Shown: piece after piece, positions 1 to 7,727 of the stretch
Position numbering within the stretch: position 1 is the stretch's first letter
How the letters are laid out: every line of letters starts with the position of its first letter
From: Bacteroidales bacterium
Lineage (GTDB): Bacteria; Bacteroidota; Bacteroidia; Bacteroidales; UBA12481
Direction of reading: 5' to 3'
Assembly (NCBI GenBank): GCA_021160155.1
Contig: JAGHDB010000392.1
Location: forward strand, 1 to 13,275
Length of the DNA stretch: 13,275 bases
The notes under the pieces: model-generated
What the model saw: the letters and a program-made list of their open reading frames with translations, nothing else
Told to the model about the DNA's origin: nothing
Databases searched by the model: none
Made by a program: the position numbers and the translations under genes

Positions 1-1926
1 CTCCAGGCACAGAAGGATCAAATACTTTTCACCATAAATGATCAGCCTGTATATGCCGGAGAATTTATCAATATGGCTGAAAAAAACCGCAGTGAAATTA
101 AGGGGCAGCAACCGGGATTAAAAGAGTCTCTTGACCTCTTTATTAACTTTAAATTAAAAGTAATGGAGGCCCGCAGGCTTGGATTGGATACTTCCAAACA
201 GTTCATTAACGAAATACAGAGTTACCGAAAGCAGTTGGCACGCCCGTATCTGCTTGACCCAAAAGTAACTGACGAGCTGGTTAAAGAGGCATACGACCGG
301 CTGCAATGGGAGATAAGGGCCAGTCATATTCTTGTAGCTGTAAAAATGGATGCACCGCCTGCCGACACCCTCCTGGCCTACCAGAAAGCCATGCGTATTC
401 GTGAGAGATTGCTTAAAGGTGATGATTTTGCTACCGTAGCCCGAGAAATGAGCAGTGACCCCACTGCCAAAGACAACGGGGGAGATCTTGGATATTTTAC
501 TGCTTTGCAAATGGTATATCCTTTTGAAAATGCCGTGTATAATACAAAAGCCGGTGAAATCAGCGAACCTGTTCGCACACAGTTCGGTTATCATATTCTG
601 ACTGTCACCGATAAAAGACCCAACAGGGGCAAAGTGCATGTAGCTCAAATATGGAAAGCGTATAATTCCATGATGAATGAAGATGAAAAGAAAAAAGTAA
701 AGAAAGAAATTGATCAGATTTACCAACAGTTAAAGAATGGAGCCGACTTTACCGAACTGGCCAATAAATATTCTGATGACCGCAGCAGCGGCTCCAATGG
801 GGGCGTACTACCCTGGTTTGGATTTGGAGAGATGCATCCCGATTTTGTTGAAGCGGCATTCGCGCTTAAGAAAATCGGAGATATCAGTCCACCGGTTGAA
901 ACCAATATGGGCTATCATATTATTAAAATACTCGGCCGTAAACCACCGGAATCATATAAAGAAGCTTATCCGAAATTGTATAAAAAGATTAAAAATAAAC
1001 CCAGAGCACAGAAAAGTGAGGAAGTTGTGGTAGAACGGCTTAAAAAAGAGTACCACTTCACGGTGAATAAAAAAAATCTTGAGGAGTTTTACCGATTGGT
1101 GGATCCCTCAATATTTGACGCCCGCTGGGATCCCAATCCTGCACTTCAAAAAAGAGGCGTACTCTTTACTATTGACGGCCATCCTTATCTGCAAAGTGAT
1201 TTTGCCAAGTTCCTGGCATTGAATATGAAAGAATCATCCATCAAAACCATTGCCGAATATGTGGATAAGCGTTTTGACGATTTTGTCCATACAAAAATTC
1301 TGGAGTATGAAGAGACGAAACTTCCTGAAAAGTATCCTGAATATCGCTATTTGATTCAGGAACTGGAAGAGGGCAGCCTGGTTTTTGAATTATCAAACCG
1401 GGAAGTTTTCTCAAAAGCCAGCGAAGACACTGTCGGACTTAAAGAATTTTACCAGGCACACATTTCTGATTATATGCAGGGCAAACGGCTTGATGCCCTG
1501 ATCATCCATCTGAAAGGAGTTACTCCGGATAACAATCTCCTGAAAAAATTCAGAAAGCATACGGCAGAATCCTGTAAGAAAGGATGTGACATCAAAGAGT
1601 TACAAACTCAGCTTAAAACCATTGCCGGGGATCATACGGATATCAGTTTTGATATCGTTCCTGGTAAATTCAGTAAGGGTGACCAGTGGGTGATCGATCA
1701 GATTAAATGGAAAAAAGGACTTTCTCCTACTGTAACTGATCATGGCACACAGATATTTGTCTGGGTGAATAACATTTTAAATCCGGAGCCCAAGCCATTT
1801 AATAAAATCCGCGGAGAGGTAACCGCAGATTATCAGGACTCCCTTGACAAGGAACTGGTACAAAGACTTCACTCAAAATATTCGATAAAAATCAATAAAG
1901 ATGTCCTGGCCGGGATTAAACTATAA
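1..1926 (+). CDS. Peptidyl-prolyl cis-trans isomerase with two PpiC (parvulin) domains, 5'-truncated by the window
   Basis: The frame is open from base 1, so the start and any signal peptide lie upstream; the ATG at 73 falls inside the conserved N-terminal region and is unlikely to be the start. The 641 visible residues begin with a SurA-N-like segment (ILFTIND near residue 8, then LDLFINFKLKVMEARRLGLD). Two parvulin domains follow. The first, at about 105-205, has the motifs ASHIL, GGDLGYF and FGYHIL. The second, at about 211-317, has GGVLPWFGFGEM and MGYHII but lacks the SHIL-type strand. Roughly 320 further residues have no isomerase signature and repeat the N-terminal motif near residue 387. 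Family knowledge: these proteins isomerise X-Pro bonds and act as chaperones for outer-membrane proteins in the periplasm. The stop lies inside the next gene's start region (26-base overlap), which suggests coupled translation. Family is confident; the exact substrate is unknown. Confidence 0.93.
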   Translation, partial: LQAQKDQILFTINDQPVYAGEFINMAEKNRSEIKGQQPGLKESLDLFINFKLKVMEARRLGLDTSKQFINEIQSYRKQLARPYLLDPKVTDELVKEAYDRLQWEIRASHILVAVKMDAPPADTLLAYQKAMRIRERLLKGDDFATVAREMSSDPTAKDNGGDLGYFTALQMVYPFENAVYNTKAGEISEPVRTQFGYHILTVTDKRPNRGKVHVAQIWKAYNSMMNEDEKKKVKKEIDQIYQQLKNGADFTELANKYSDDRSSGSNGGVLPWFGFGEMHPDFVEAAFALKKIGDISPPVETNMGYHIIKILGRKPPESYKEAYPKLYKKIKNKPRAQKSEEVVVERLKKEYHFTVNKKNLEEFYRLVDPSIFDARWDPNPALQKRGVLFTIDGHPYLQSDFAKFLALNMKESSIKTIAEYVDKRFDDFVHTKILEYEETKLPEKYPEYRYLIQELEEGSLVFELSNREVFSKASEDTVGLKEFYQAHISDYMQGKRLDALIIHLKGVTPDNNLLKKFRKHTAESCKKGCDIKELQTQLKTIAGDHTDISFDIVPGKFSKGDQWVIDQIKWKKGLSPTVTDHGTQIFVWVNNILNPEPKPFNKIRGEVTADYQDSLDKELVQRLHSKYSIKINKDVLAGIKL

Positions 1927-2782
1927 GCCCCTGTACCTGTTTACATTACTGTCAGGATGCCTGCTTCTTGAAGGAGGATGTTTTAATCAACAGAATCACC
2001 TCCGGGAAAAACCGGTTGCCCGTGTCTTCAATGAATATCTTTATCCGGACGATCTTGCAAATATAGTACCTTCCGGCACCAATAGTGCAGATAGTACCAT
2101 GATTGCAAAATCCTATATCCGGCAATGGATCCGGAAAAAAGTACTCCTGAAAAAAGCTGAATTTAACCTGTCAAACGAGAAACAGAATGTTGACCAATTG
2201 ATTGAAGAATACCGGGCTTCTTTGCTGATTTACGAGTATGAAAAAGAATACCTTCTTCAAAAGATGGATACGGTAGTATCTGATAATGAGATCGAGACCT
2301 TTTATACCCATCACCCGGGAGATTTCAGACTGGACGGCCCGATCATCAAAGGCCTCTACTTCACAGTGCCTTCAAACTCAGATTTAATCCGGACCATCCG
2401 TAAAATACTGCCGTCAAAAAAGAGTGAAGATTATACCCGTTTGGTTGCTTTGGCCGGCGAATCGGCTCTGCTAATTGAACCCTATGAAGAACAATGGGTG
2501 TCATTTTCCGTTCTGTGTCAGCGAATGCCTCATTTTGCTGATAATACCGAAGATTACCTTAAGAAACATGATTACATTGAAGTAGCAGACAGCAGCAAAA
2601 TTCATTTTATTAAAGTACTTGAATATAAACTTCCAGGCGAAACCGCCCCTTTGGAGTATGTCAAGTCTGAAGTGAATGATGTAATTTTAAATCGTAGAAA
2701 AGTCAAAGTAATTCATCAACTCGAATCATCGATATATGATGAAGCCGTATTACAAAACCAGATTGAGATATATGAAAACTAA
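1901..2782 (+). CDS. SurA-like lipoprotein without a recognisable PPIase motif
   Basis: This 293-residue protein starts at an ATG inside the end of the upstream isomerase gene. Residues 1-20 form a lipoprotein signal: Lys9, a short hydrophobic stretch, then lipobox LSGC with Cys20 as the likely lipidated residue. Cys27 (EGGC) is a poorer candidate because Glu sits at -3. The next segment (VARVFNEYLYPDDL, then SYIRQWIRKKVLLKKAEF) resembles the SurA N-terminal chaperone region. The centre (about 145-240) has the size expected of a parvulin domain but none of the motifs seen in both neighbours (SHIL, GGxLGxF, GYHII). The C-terminus is helical and charged. By inference it is a membrane-anchored periplasmic chaperone partner of the flanking isomerases, probably not itself an isomerase. 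It overlaps the next gene by 11 bases. Automated annotation would probably call it hypothetical or peptidylprolyl isomerase. Confidence 0.85.
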   Translation: MSWPGLNYKPLYLFTLLSGCLLLEGGCFNQQNHLREKPVARVFNEYLYPDDLANIVPSGTNSADSTMIAKSYIRQWIRKKVLLKKAEFNLSNEKQNVDQLIEEYRASLLIYEYEKEYLLQKMDTVVSDNEIETFYTHHPGDFRLDGPIIKGLYFTVPSNSDLIRTIRKILPSKKSEDYTRLVALAGESALLIEPYEEQWVSFSVLCQRMPHFADNTEDYLKKHDYIEVADSSKIHFIKVLEYKLPGETAPLEYVKSEVNDVILNRRKVKVIHQLESSIYDEAVLQNQIEIYEN

Positions 2783-4166
2783 CGGTATCCATAATGCTTT
2801 TTTAATTCTCCTGATCTTGTTTTCTGCATCCGTGCCTGTAACTCTTATTGGTCAGATTCAGGGCAAGAATGATACCATTATTCTTGACAGGGTATTGGCT
2901 GTGGTTGGAAATAAACCGGTTCTGCAATATGATCTTGAAGCAGAATATATCCAGGCCCTGCAATCAGGTTACCAGATAAAAGATGGCTTGAAATGTAAAA
3001 TATTTGAAGACATCCTGGTCAGGAAATTAATGGTGATACAAGCTGAAATTGACAGCCTTGAAGTAACAGACGAGGATGTAAACCGCCTGCTCGAATCGAA
3101 ACTTCAATACCAGATTCTTCAGGTTGGTTCACAGGAAAACCTTGAGAAGATGTTCAATAAATCTCTTCTTGAAATAAAAAAAGACCTGTTTGCCTCCCAG
3201 AAAGAACAACGCCTGGTTGAACTAATGCAAAATAAAATCACGGAGGGAGTAAAAGTTACTCCTGCCGAAGTTCAAAGTTTCTTTAAAAAAATCCCGGCTG
3301 CAGAAATACCTCTTCGTGAAGAAACTGTTGAGATTCAGCAAATAGCAATCAAACCGCAAATCAGTGAAGCTGAACGTACCCGGATTCTTAACCGGTTAAA
3401 CGAACTCAGAAAACGGATTAAGAACGGAGAAAGCATGACTACACTGGCAGTGCTCTATTCTGAAGATGCCGGAACCGCCACACGGGGAGGTGAAGTAGGT
3501 CTGGCTCCCCGAAACGGATTGGCTCCCGAATATGCAGCCGTGGCTTTTAACCTTCTCGGTAACGAAGTATCACGGCCGGTAAAAACGGATTTCGGATACC
3601 ATATTATTCAAACTATTGAACGAAGAGGTGACCTGATCAATACCCGTCATATTCTGATGAAACCACACCCGGATCCTGCGGAGAAGCAACGGGTTAATAA
3701 ACTTTTGGATTCAATAGCACAAGGCATTCGTGAATCGAAAATTTCTTTTGAAGAAGCTGTCAGGCTCTATTCACAGGATGATAAAACAAAGAACAACCAG
3801 GGTATTGTGGTTTTTCATGACCCGAACGGAGGGAAAAACCACGCCAGGATTCAAATCAGCCAACTCTCTGAAGAATTAAGAAGTATCGTAGGAAAACTGA
3901 AAGTAGGTGAAATTTCTGACCCCTATGAAAGCACTGATGATAAAGGAAACATGGTCTATAAAATCGTAAAAGTAAAAGCCAGAATCCCTTCACATAAAAT
4001 TGACCTTAAAACCGATTACGAATTTATCCAGGATATGGCTTTGGAGGATAAAAAGAACAAGGTAGTCAATGACTGGATTGATAAAAAAATCACCACTACT
4101 TATCACCGGATCAATCCCGATTACGGAGGATGCCCTTTTCAACACAAAGGATGGGTAATAAAATAA
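2772..4166 (+). CDS. surA: SurA-like periplasmic peptidyl-prolyl isomerase/chaperone
   Basis: The ATG at 2772 is preferred to one 12 codons upstream because it starts directly with a signal peptide (MKTNGIHNAFLILLILFSAS, cleavage probably near residue 31); it overlaps the previous stop by 11 bases. The protein has 464 residues. A SurA N-terminal domain follows the signal peptide (RVLAVVGNKPVLQYDLEAEY, then IFEDILVRKLMVIQAEIDSL). Two parvulin domains follow, at about 183-285 (GGEVGLAP, FGYHII) and about 288-400 (NTRHILMKP, then an NNQGIV turn replacing the GGxLG motif). The C-terminus ends in a segment containing GGCPF. Family knowledge: SurA binds unfolded outer-membrane proteins in the periplasm and delivers them to the BAM complex. 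Of the three tandem genes this one has the most typical SurA order. The second domain looks less canonical and may have little isomerase activity. Confidence 0.92.
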   Translation: MKTNGIHNAFLILLILFSASVPVTLIGQIQGKNDTIILDRVLAVVGNKPVLQYDLEAEYIQALQSGYQIKDGLKCKIFEDILVRKLMVIQAEIDSLEVTDEDVNRLLESKLQYQILQVGSQENLEKMFNKSLLEIKKDLFASQKEQRLVELMQNKITEGVKVTPAEVQSFFKKIPAAEIPLREETVEIQQIAIKPQISEAERTRILNRLNELRKRIKNGESMTTLAVLYSEDAGTATRGGEVGLAPRNGLAPEYAAVAFNLLGNEVSRPVKTDFGYHIIQTIERRGDLINTRHILMKPHPDPAEKQRVNKLLDSIAQGIRESKISFEEAVRLYSQDDKTKNNQGIVVFHDPNGGKNHARIQISQLSEELRSIVGKLKVGEISDPYESTDDKGNMVYKIVKVKARIPSHKIDLKTDYEFIQDMALEDKKNKVVNDWIDKKITTTYHRINPDYGGCPFQHKGWVIK

Positions 4167-4178
4167 AGTTCGCACAGT

Positions 4179-5135
4179 ATGGGAGATAAAGAGTTAGTTG
4201 ACCGGTTAAAGAGAGCCCACGAAGATTTCTTTAATGAAATCCGAAAAGTGATTATTGGTCAGGATGAAGTGGTAAAGCAGGTTCTCATCAGCATCTTCAG
4301 CCGGGGACATGGTTTATTGGTCGGAGTTCCCGGATTGGCAAAAACGCTGTTGGTGAACACAATAGCTAAAATACTTGGACTGGAGTATAAACGTATCCAG
4401 TTTACACCAGATCTGATGCCTTCTGACATTATTGGTACTGAGATTCTGGATAAGAATCGTGATTTCAAATTTGTCAAAGGTCCGGTTTTCGCTAATATGA
4501 TTCTGGCCGACGAAATCAACCGTACACCACCCAAAACCCAATCAGCCCTGCTTGAAGCCATGCAGGAAAAATATGTCACGGCTGCCGGAATCAGGTATCA
4601 ACTTGAAGATCCGTTCTTTGTTCTGGCCACCCAAAATCCGATTGAACAGGAGGGTACCTATCCACTACCTGAGGCACAGCTTGACCGTTTCATGTTTAAT
4701 TTTCTTTTAGACTATCCGGATCCTGAAGATGAAATTGCTATTGTTAAAGATACCACATCCGACCATGAAGCAGTGCTGAAACAGGTTGTATCGCGAGAGG
4801 AGATCCTCTCATACCAGGATCTAATCCGCCGTGTACCGGTGAATCACCAGATTCTGGCCTGGGCCGTGAACCTGGCAGTAAAAACCCGGCCACAAACCCC
4901 GAAAGCACATCCGGCAGCTAAAAAATACCTCATTTGGGGAGCCGGACCGAGAGCTTCACAATATCTGGTGATCGGTGCCAAAGCCCACGCCATTCTGAAC
5001 GGAAAATACTCTCCCGATATTGAGGATATCAAAGCAGTTGCTCCTGCCATCCTGCGACACCGGATCATTAAAAATTACAAAGCAGAAGCCGAGGGTATTT
5101 CTGTTGAAGATCTTATCCATGAGTTTCTGGTTTAA
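4179..5135 (+). CDS. MoxR-family AAA+ ATPase
   Basis: This 318-residue cytoplasmic protein has normal MoxR length. Walker A is GVPGLAKT (49-56), Walker B with the catalytic acids is ILADE (Asp111, Glu112), the following NRTPPKTQSALLEAMQE block is typical of MoxR, sensor 1 is ATQNP (150-154), and WGAGPRASQYL near the C-terminus is the sensor 2 region. Family knowledge: MoxR ATPases are chaperone-like and usually act with von Willebrand factor A-domain partners in maturing envelope or metal-containing proteins. The usual DUF58/Bat partner genes are not beside it. Instead it sits 12 bases after surA and overlaps the exported OstA-like gene by 17 bases, so it is probably cotranscribed with outer-membrane biogenesis genes. 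The family is certain; the client is unknown. Confidence 0.95.
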   Translation: MGDKELVDRLKRAHEDFFNEIRKVIIGQDEVVKQVLISIFSRGHGLLVGVPGLAKTLLVNTIAKILGLEYKRIQFTPDLMPSDIIGTEILDKNRDFKFVKGPVFANMILADEINRTPPKTQSALLEAMQEKYVTAAGIRYQLEDPFFVLATQNPIEQEGTYPLPEAQLDRFMFNFLLDYPDPEDEIAIVKDTTSDHEAVLKQVVSREEILSYQDLIRRVPVNHQILAWAVNLAVKTRPQTPKAHPAAKKYLIWGAGPRASQYLVIGAKAHAILNGKYSPDIEDIKAVAPAILRHRIIKNYKAEAEGISVEDLIHEFLV

Positions 5136-6633
5136 ACGGTTATTTATTGGAAGCTTACTGATCCTTCCGGCAACGCTTTCGTCTTTTGCACAGGAAACAC
5201 GGATTATTATTCACAGCGCTGACTCCACACTCTATGATCAGCGATTGTTCAATGGCATGCAACGTAGTATCGGGCATGTTATGATGCAGCACAAAGACCT
5301 GACGTTATATTGCGACAGTGCCCATTTTGATCAGGAAAAGAATCTGTTTATCGGGTTCAGCCGGGTTCATCTGATCAAAGCTGACACAATTAATATCTAT
5401 ACAAAGCAAATTAATTATGACGGGACAAATGAAACAGCCCGCCTGAAAGGAGATGTCCGTATGGTGAACGGACGTATCCGGCTGACCGCTCCGGTTCTCG
5501 ATTATGACATGGCTACAGAAACAGGCTGGTATTTCGGGGGTGGACAAATCATTGACACGGCCAACACCGTTGAAAGTTACTGGGGATACTATTATGTTGA
5601 TAAAAATGAATTTTTCTTCAAACAAAACGTCACCCTTTCCAACGATGAAAGTACCTTGGTTACCGATACACTTCGCTATCGTTCGGATACTGAAGAGATG
5701 TGGTTCAACGGACTAACCCAAATCTTTGGAGACACCAATTATATCGAATGCAGAAAGGGATACTATAACACACAGGAGAGCTTTTCGCTTTTTCAGGATC
5801 AGGTTTTTATGCAATCGCGTGATCAGATTTTAAAAGGCGACAGCCTTGTGTACCACCGGGATAACGGTAATACTGAAGCATTCAATCATGTGGAGATGCA
5901 AGACACCACGGAACACCTGATTATCCGGGGCACGCATCTGTCTTATAACGAAAAATCCGGTTGGTTCAGAATGAGCCGGGAGGTTGAATTCATCCGGGTT
6001 GAAGACCAGGATTCATTATTCATGCATGCCGATACCCTTATTTCATTTCGCGATACTGTAGCTCAATCACGGCATATCAAAGCATTTCCCCGTGTACAGT
6101 TTTTCAGAACCGACCTTCAGGGAAGATGTCTTAATCTGGATTATGTAATCAGTGACAGCCTGATCAACATGTACGGCAGTCCGGTTATCTGGCAGAAAAA
6201 CAACCAACTTACCGCAGACTCAACCCGTATCTATCTGGCCAGCAATGGAATTGAACATATTCAACTAATGGGCTCAGGGTTTATAATCACACAGAATGAC
6301 ACCGTTATGTATGATCAGATCAAAGGTAAAGATATAACCGGATGGTTTGACTCCGGTAAGCTTTGCAGAGTCAACGTTGAAGGGAACGGAGAGTGTCTCT
6401 TTTACCCGGATGACAACGGGCAGATCATCGGTCTTTTTTACTCTGCCTGCAGTACTATTCGGATTCTCTTTATCGAAGGAAAAATAAATAATGTGATTTT
6501 TATCACCGAACCCGACTCCAAACTCCTGCCATTAAAACAATTAAAAGAATCCGATCGGTTTCTTGACGGATTTAACTGGATGGAATCCCTTCATCCGCAT
6601 AGTGCCCCTGATATTTTTATCTGGAAAAAATAA
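5119..6633 (+). CDS. OstA/LptA-like exported protein, probable lipopolysaccharide transport factor
   Basis: The ATG at 5119 is chosen over an upstream ATG at 5020 because it opens a clean signal peptide (MSFWFKRLFIGSLLILPATL, ending ...SSFAQ); the longer version would add 33 residues ahead of it. The protein has 504 residues. After the signal it consists of repeated short beta-strand units with alternating polar and aromatic residues (for example YCDSAHFD, ARLKGDVRMVNGRIRLTAPV, EMWFNGLTQIF). This is the beta-jellyroll pattern of the OstA-like N-terminal/LptA family, here in several copies. The C-terminus (DGFNWMESLHPHSAPDIF) matches my memory of the Bacteroidota OstA-like proteins. Family knowledge: LptA and the N-terminal domain of LptD form the periplasmic bridge carrying lipopolysaccharide to the outer membrane. 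No transmembrane barrel is evident, so this is closer to LptA than to full LptD, though much longer than E. coli LptA. Confidence 0.88.
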   Translation: MSFWFKRLFIGSLLILPATLSSFAQETRIIIHSADSTLYDQRLFNGMQRSIGHVMMQHKDLTLYCDSAHFDQEKNLFIGFSRVHLIKADTINIYTKQINYDGTNETARLKGDVRMVNGRIRLTAPVLDYDMATETGWYFGGGQIIDTANTVESYWGYYYVDKNEFFFKQNVTLSNDESTLVTDTLRYRSDTEEMWFNGLTQIFGDTNYIECRKGYYNTQESFSLFQDQVFMQSRDQILKGDSLVYHRDNGNTEAFNHVEMQDTTEHLIIRGTHLSYNEKSGWFRMSREVEFIRVEDQDSLFMHADTLISFRDTVAQSRHIKAFPRVQFFRTDLQGRCLNLDYVISDSLINMYGSPVIWQKNNQLTADSTRIYLASNGIEHIQLMGSGFIITQNDTVMYDQIKGKDITGWFDSGKLCRVNVEGNGECLFYPDDNGQIIGLFYSACSTIRILFIEGKINNVIFITEPDSKLLPLKQLKESDRFLDGFNWMESLHPHSAPDIFIWKK

Positions 6634-6635
6634 GC

Positions 6636-6857
6636 TCAATACTCATCTTCATTGAAGAAGAAGTCGTCCTTGCTGGGATAATCGGGCCAGATATCTTCTA
6701 TACTGTCATAGTTCTCCCCTTCATCCTCAATCTCCTGTAAGTTTTCTATGACTTCCAACGGAGCTCCCGAACGAATAGCATAATCAATCAATTCATCTTT
6801 AGAAGCAGGCCAGGGGGCATCTTCTAATTTTGAGGCCAATTCTAATGTCCAATACAT
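6636..6857 (-). CDS. Small acidic DUF2795-type conserved protein
   Basis: This 73-residue protein has no signal peptide or membrane segment and is probably cytosolic. It contains 22 Asp/Glu against 4 Lys/Arg, with the acidic residues concentrated in the second half. The N-terminal half (ELASKLEDAPWPASKDELID, then YAIRSGAPLEVIENL) reads as two or three short helices. The C-terminus is FFFNEDEY. I recognise it from memory as the small protein annotated DUF2795 in many Bacteroidota, which is strongly conserved; I know of no experimentally assigned function. It has its own promoter just upstream (6887-6916), so it can be expressed independently of the ABC ATPase gene behind it. Its stop is 2 bases from the stop of the convergent OstA-like gene, so the two transcripts probably overlap at their 3' ends. 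Confidence 0.9.
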   Translation of the reverse strand: MYWTLELASKLEDAPWPASKDELIDYAIRSGAPLEVIENLQEIEDEGENYDSIEDIWPDYPSKDDFFFNEDEY

Positions 6858-6886
6858 ATGCGTAAGGATTAAGCTCTAATTTCACG

Positions 6887-6916
6887 CAAAAGTATTTTTT
6901 TTTTTTAATTAAACAA
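6887..6916 (-). promoter_or_regulatory. Bacteroidota-type promoter of the DUF2795-type gene
   Basis: Read on the minus strand, the -7 element TACTTTTG (6894-6887) matches TAnnTTTG exactly. A TTG -33 element (6916-6914) lies 19 bases upstream, a canonical spacing. The spacer contains an uninterrupted run of 12 A (6906-6895). Transcription would start near 6880, leaving a leader of roughly 20-25 bases before the ATG at 6857. A run of 9 T directly after the ATPase stop (6931-6923), preceded by a 4-bp ATTC/GAAT stem, could weakly end the upstream transcript, but that stem is too short to call a terminator. Confidence 0.65.
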
Positions 6917-6931
6917 CCACCCAAAAAAAAA

Positions 6932-7618
6932 TCATTCAATTAAAGAATCACTTTCCACATGACCATCCAACAGGCGGATGATCCGCTGTGACTCTAATGC
7001 AATACTTTCTTCATGAGTAACCAGGATAATCGTATTTCCCTGATCATGAATATCCCTGATCAATTTCATGATCTCAAGTGATATTTTAGAATCCAGATTA
7101 CCCGTAGGCTCATCCGCCAGAATGATCGAAGGATGATTAATCAGGGCTCTGGCAATAGCCACCCGCTGTCGCTGGCCTCCTGACAACTCTGAAGGTTTGT
7201 GAAGTACCCGGTCACCCAATCCGACATGTTTTAAAACCTCTGTAGCCATTTTCTGCCGTTCACTCCTCGGCACACCGGCATAAACGAGTGGCAACATTAC
7301 ATTTTCCAAAGCATTATATCTCTGCAGTAAATTGAATGTTTGAAAAATAAAACCAATCTCCCGGTTACGGATCGCAGCTAACCGGTCATCAACCAGTGAA
7401 CTGACATCTGTTCCGTTTAAAAAATATTTTCCTTCGGTAGGCGTATCAAGAGCCCCCAGAATATTCATTAATGTTGACTTTCCCGAACCTGAAGGACCCA
7501 TGATAGCCACATACTCTCCTTTGGAAATGCTCAGGTTGATCCCTCGTAAAGCCTTTACCACCTGGGTTCCTACGTAATAGTTTTTTATCAGATTCTCTAA
7601 AGCAATGATGGTCTCCAT
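6932..7618 (-). CDS. ABC transporter ATP-binding protein, LolD/MacB type
   Basis: This 228-residue protein is a single nucleotide-binding domain with every motif intact: Walker [10 protein letters not shown] (41-49), Q-loop Gln93 in FIFQTFNLL, signature LSGGQ (145-149), Walker B IILADEP with Glu170, D-loop Asp176, and switch His202 in LVTHE. The [15 protein letters not shown] block and the overall length place it in the LolD/MacB/FtsE-like group. Family knowledge: these ATPases work with MacB/LolC-type membrane proteins that have a large periplasmic domain and move lipoproteins, peptides or drugs without classic substrate import. No permease or periplasmic adaptor gene lies beside it here, so its partner must be encoded elsewhere and the substrate cannot be assigned. 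It is divergent from recG. Confidence 0.93.
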   Translation of the reverse strand: METIIALENLIKNYYVGTQVVKALRGINLSISKGEYVAIMGPSGSGKSTLMNILGALDTPTEGKYFLNGTDVSSLVDDRLAAIRNREIGFIFQTFNLLQRYNALENVMLPLVYAGVPRSERQKMATEVLKHVGLGDRVLHKPSELSGGQRQRVAIARALINHPSIILADEPTGNLDSKISLEIMKLIRDIHDQGNTIILVTHEESIALESQRIIRLLDGHVESDSLIE

Positions 7619-7636
7619 ATTATTTTCGGTTTACTG

Positions 7637-7644
7637 CAAAAATA
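7637..7644 (-). promoter_or_regulatory. Probable -7 element of the ABC ATPase gene promoter
   Basis: On the minus strand TATTTTTG matches the Bacteroidota -7 consensus TAnnTTTG in all fixed positions, about 18 bases before the ATPase start codon. At the -33 distance there is only TTTA rather than TTTG or TTG, so the call rests on the -7 element and its position. The implied leader is about 10-12 bases. No comparable element was found for recG on the plus strand in the same 109-base divergent gap. Confidence 0.4.
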
Positions 7645-7727
7645 CCCGCATATTCGTCATTTCTAAATCAGACTGTCAATTATTAACAAAATTTAACGAT
7701 GAGGCGATTTATTTTTATATTCGATTG

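Noticed and set aside
154..726. A 190-codon antisense open frame inside the first isomerase gene.
   Set aside because: The sense strand encodes clear PpiC motifs throughout; the antisense product has no recognisable features and is explained by codon bias.
5020..5118. Longer version of the OstA-like gene starting inside the MoxR gene.
   Set aside because: It would put 33 non-signal residues before a complete signal peptide; the 17-base overlap from 5119 fits the other junctions in the cluster.
7716..7723. TATATTCG just before recG as a possible -7 element.
   Set aside because: It has one mismatch to consensus, no TTG 19-21 bases upstream, and would place the transcription start at the ATG itself.
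7605..7727. In-frame extension of recG to an upstream ATG, adding 41 residues.
   Set aside because: The extra residues do not resemble a RecG N-terminus and the extension overlaps the start of the divergent ATPase gene; the ATG at 7728 begins directly at recognisable RecG sequence.
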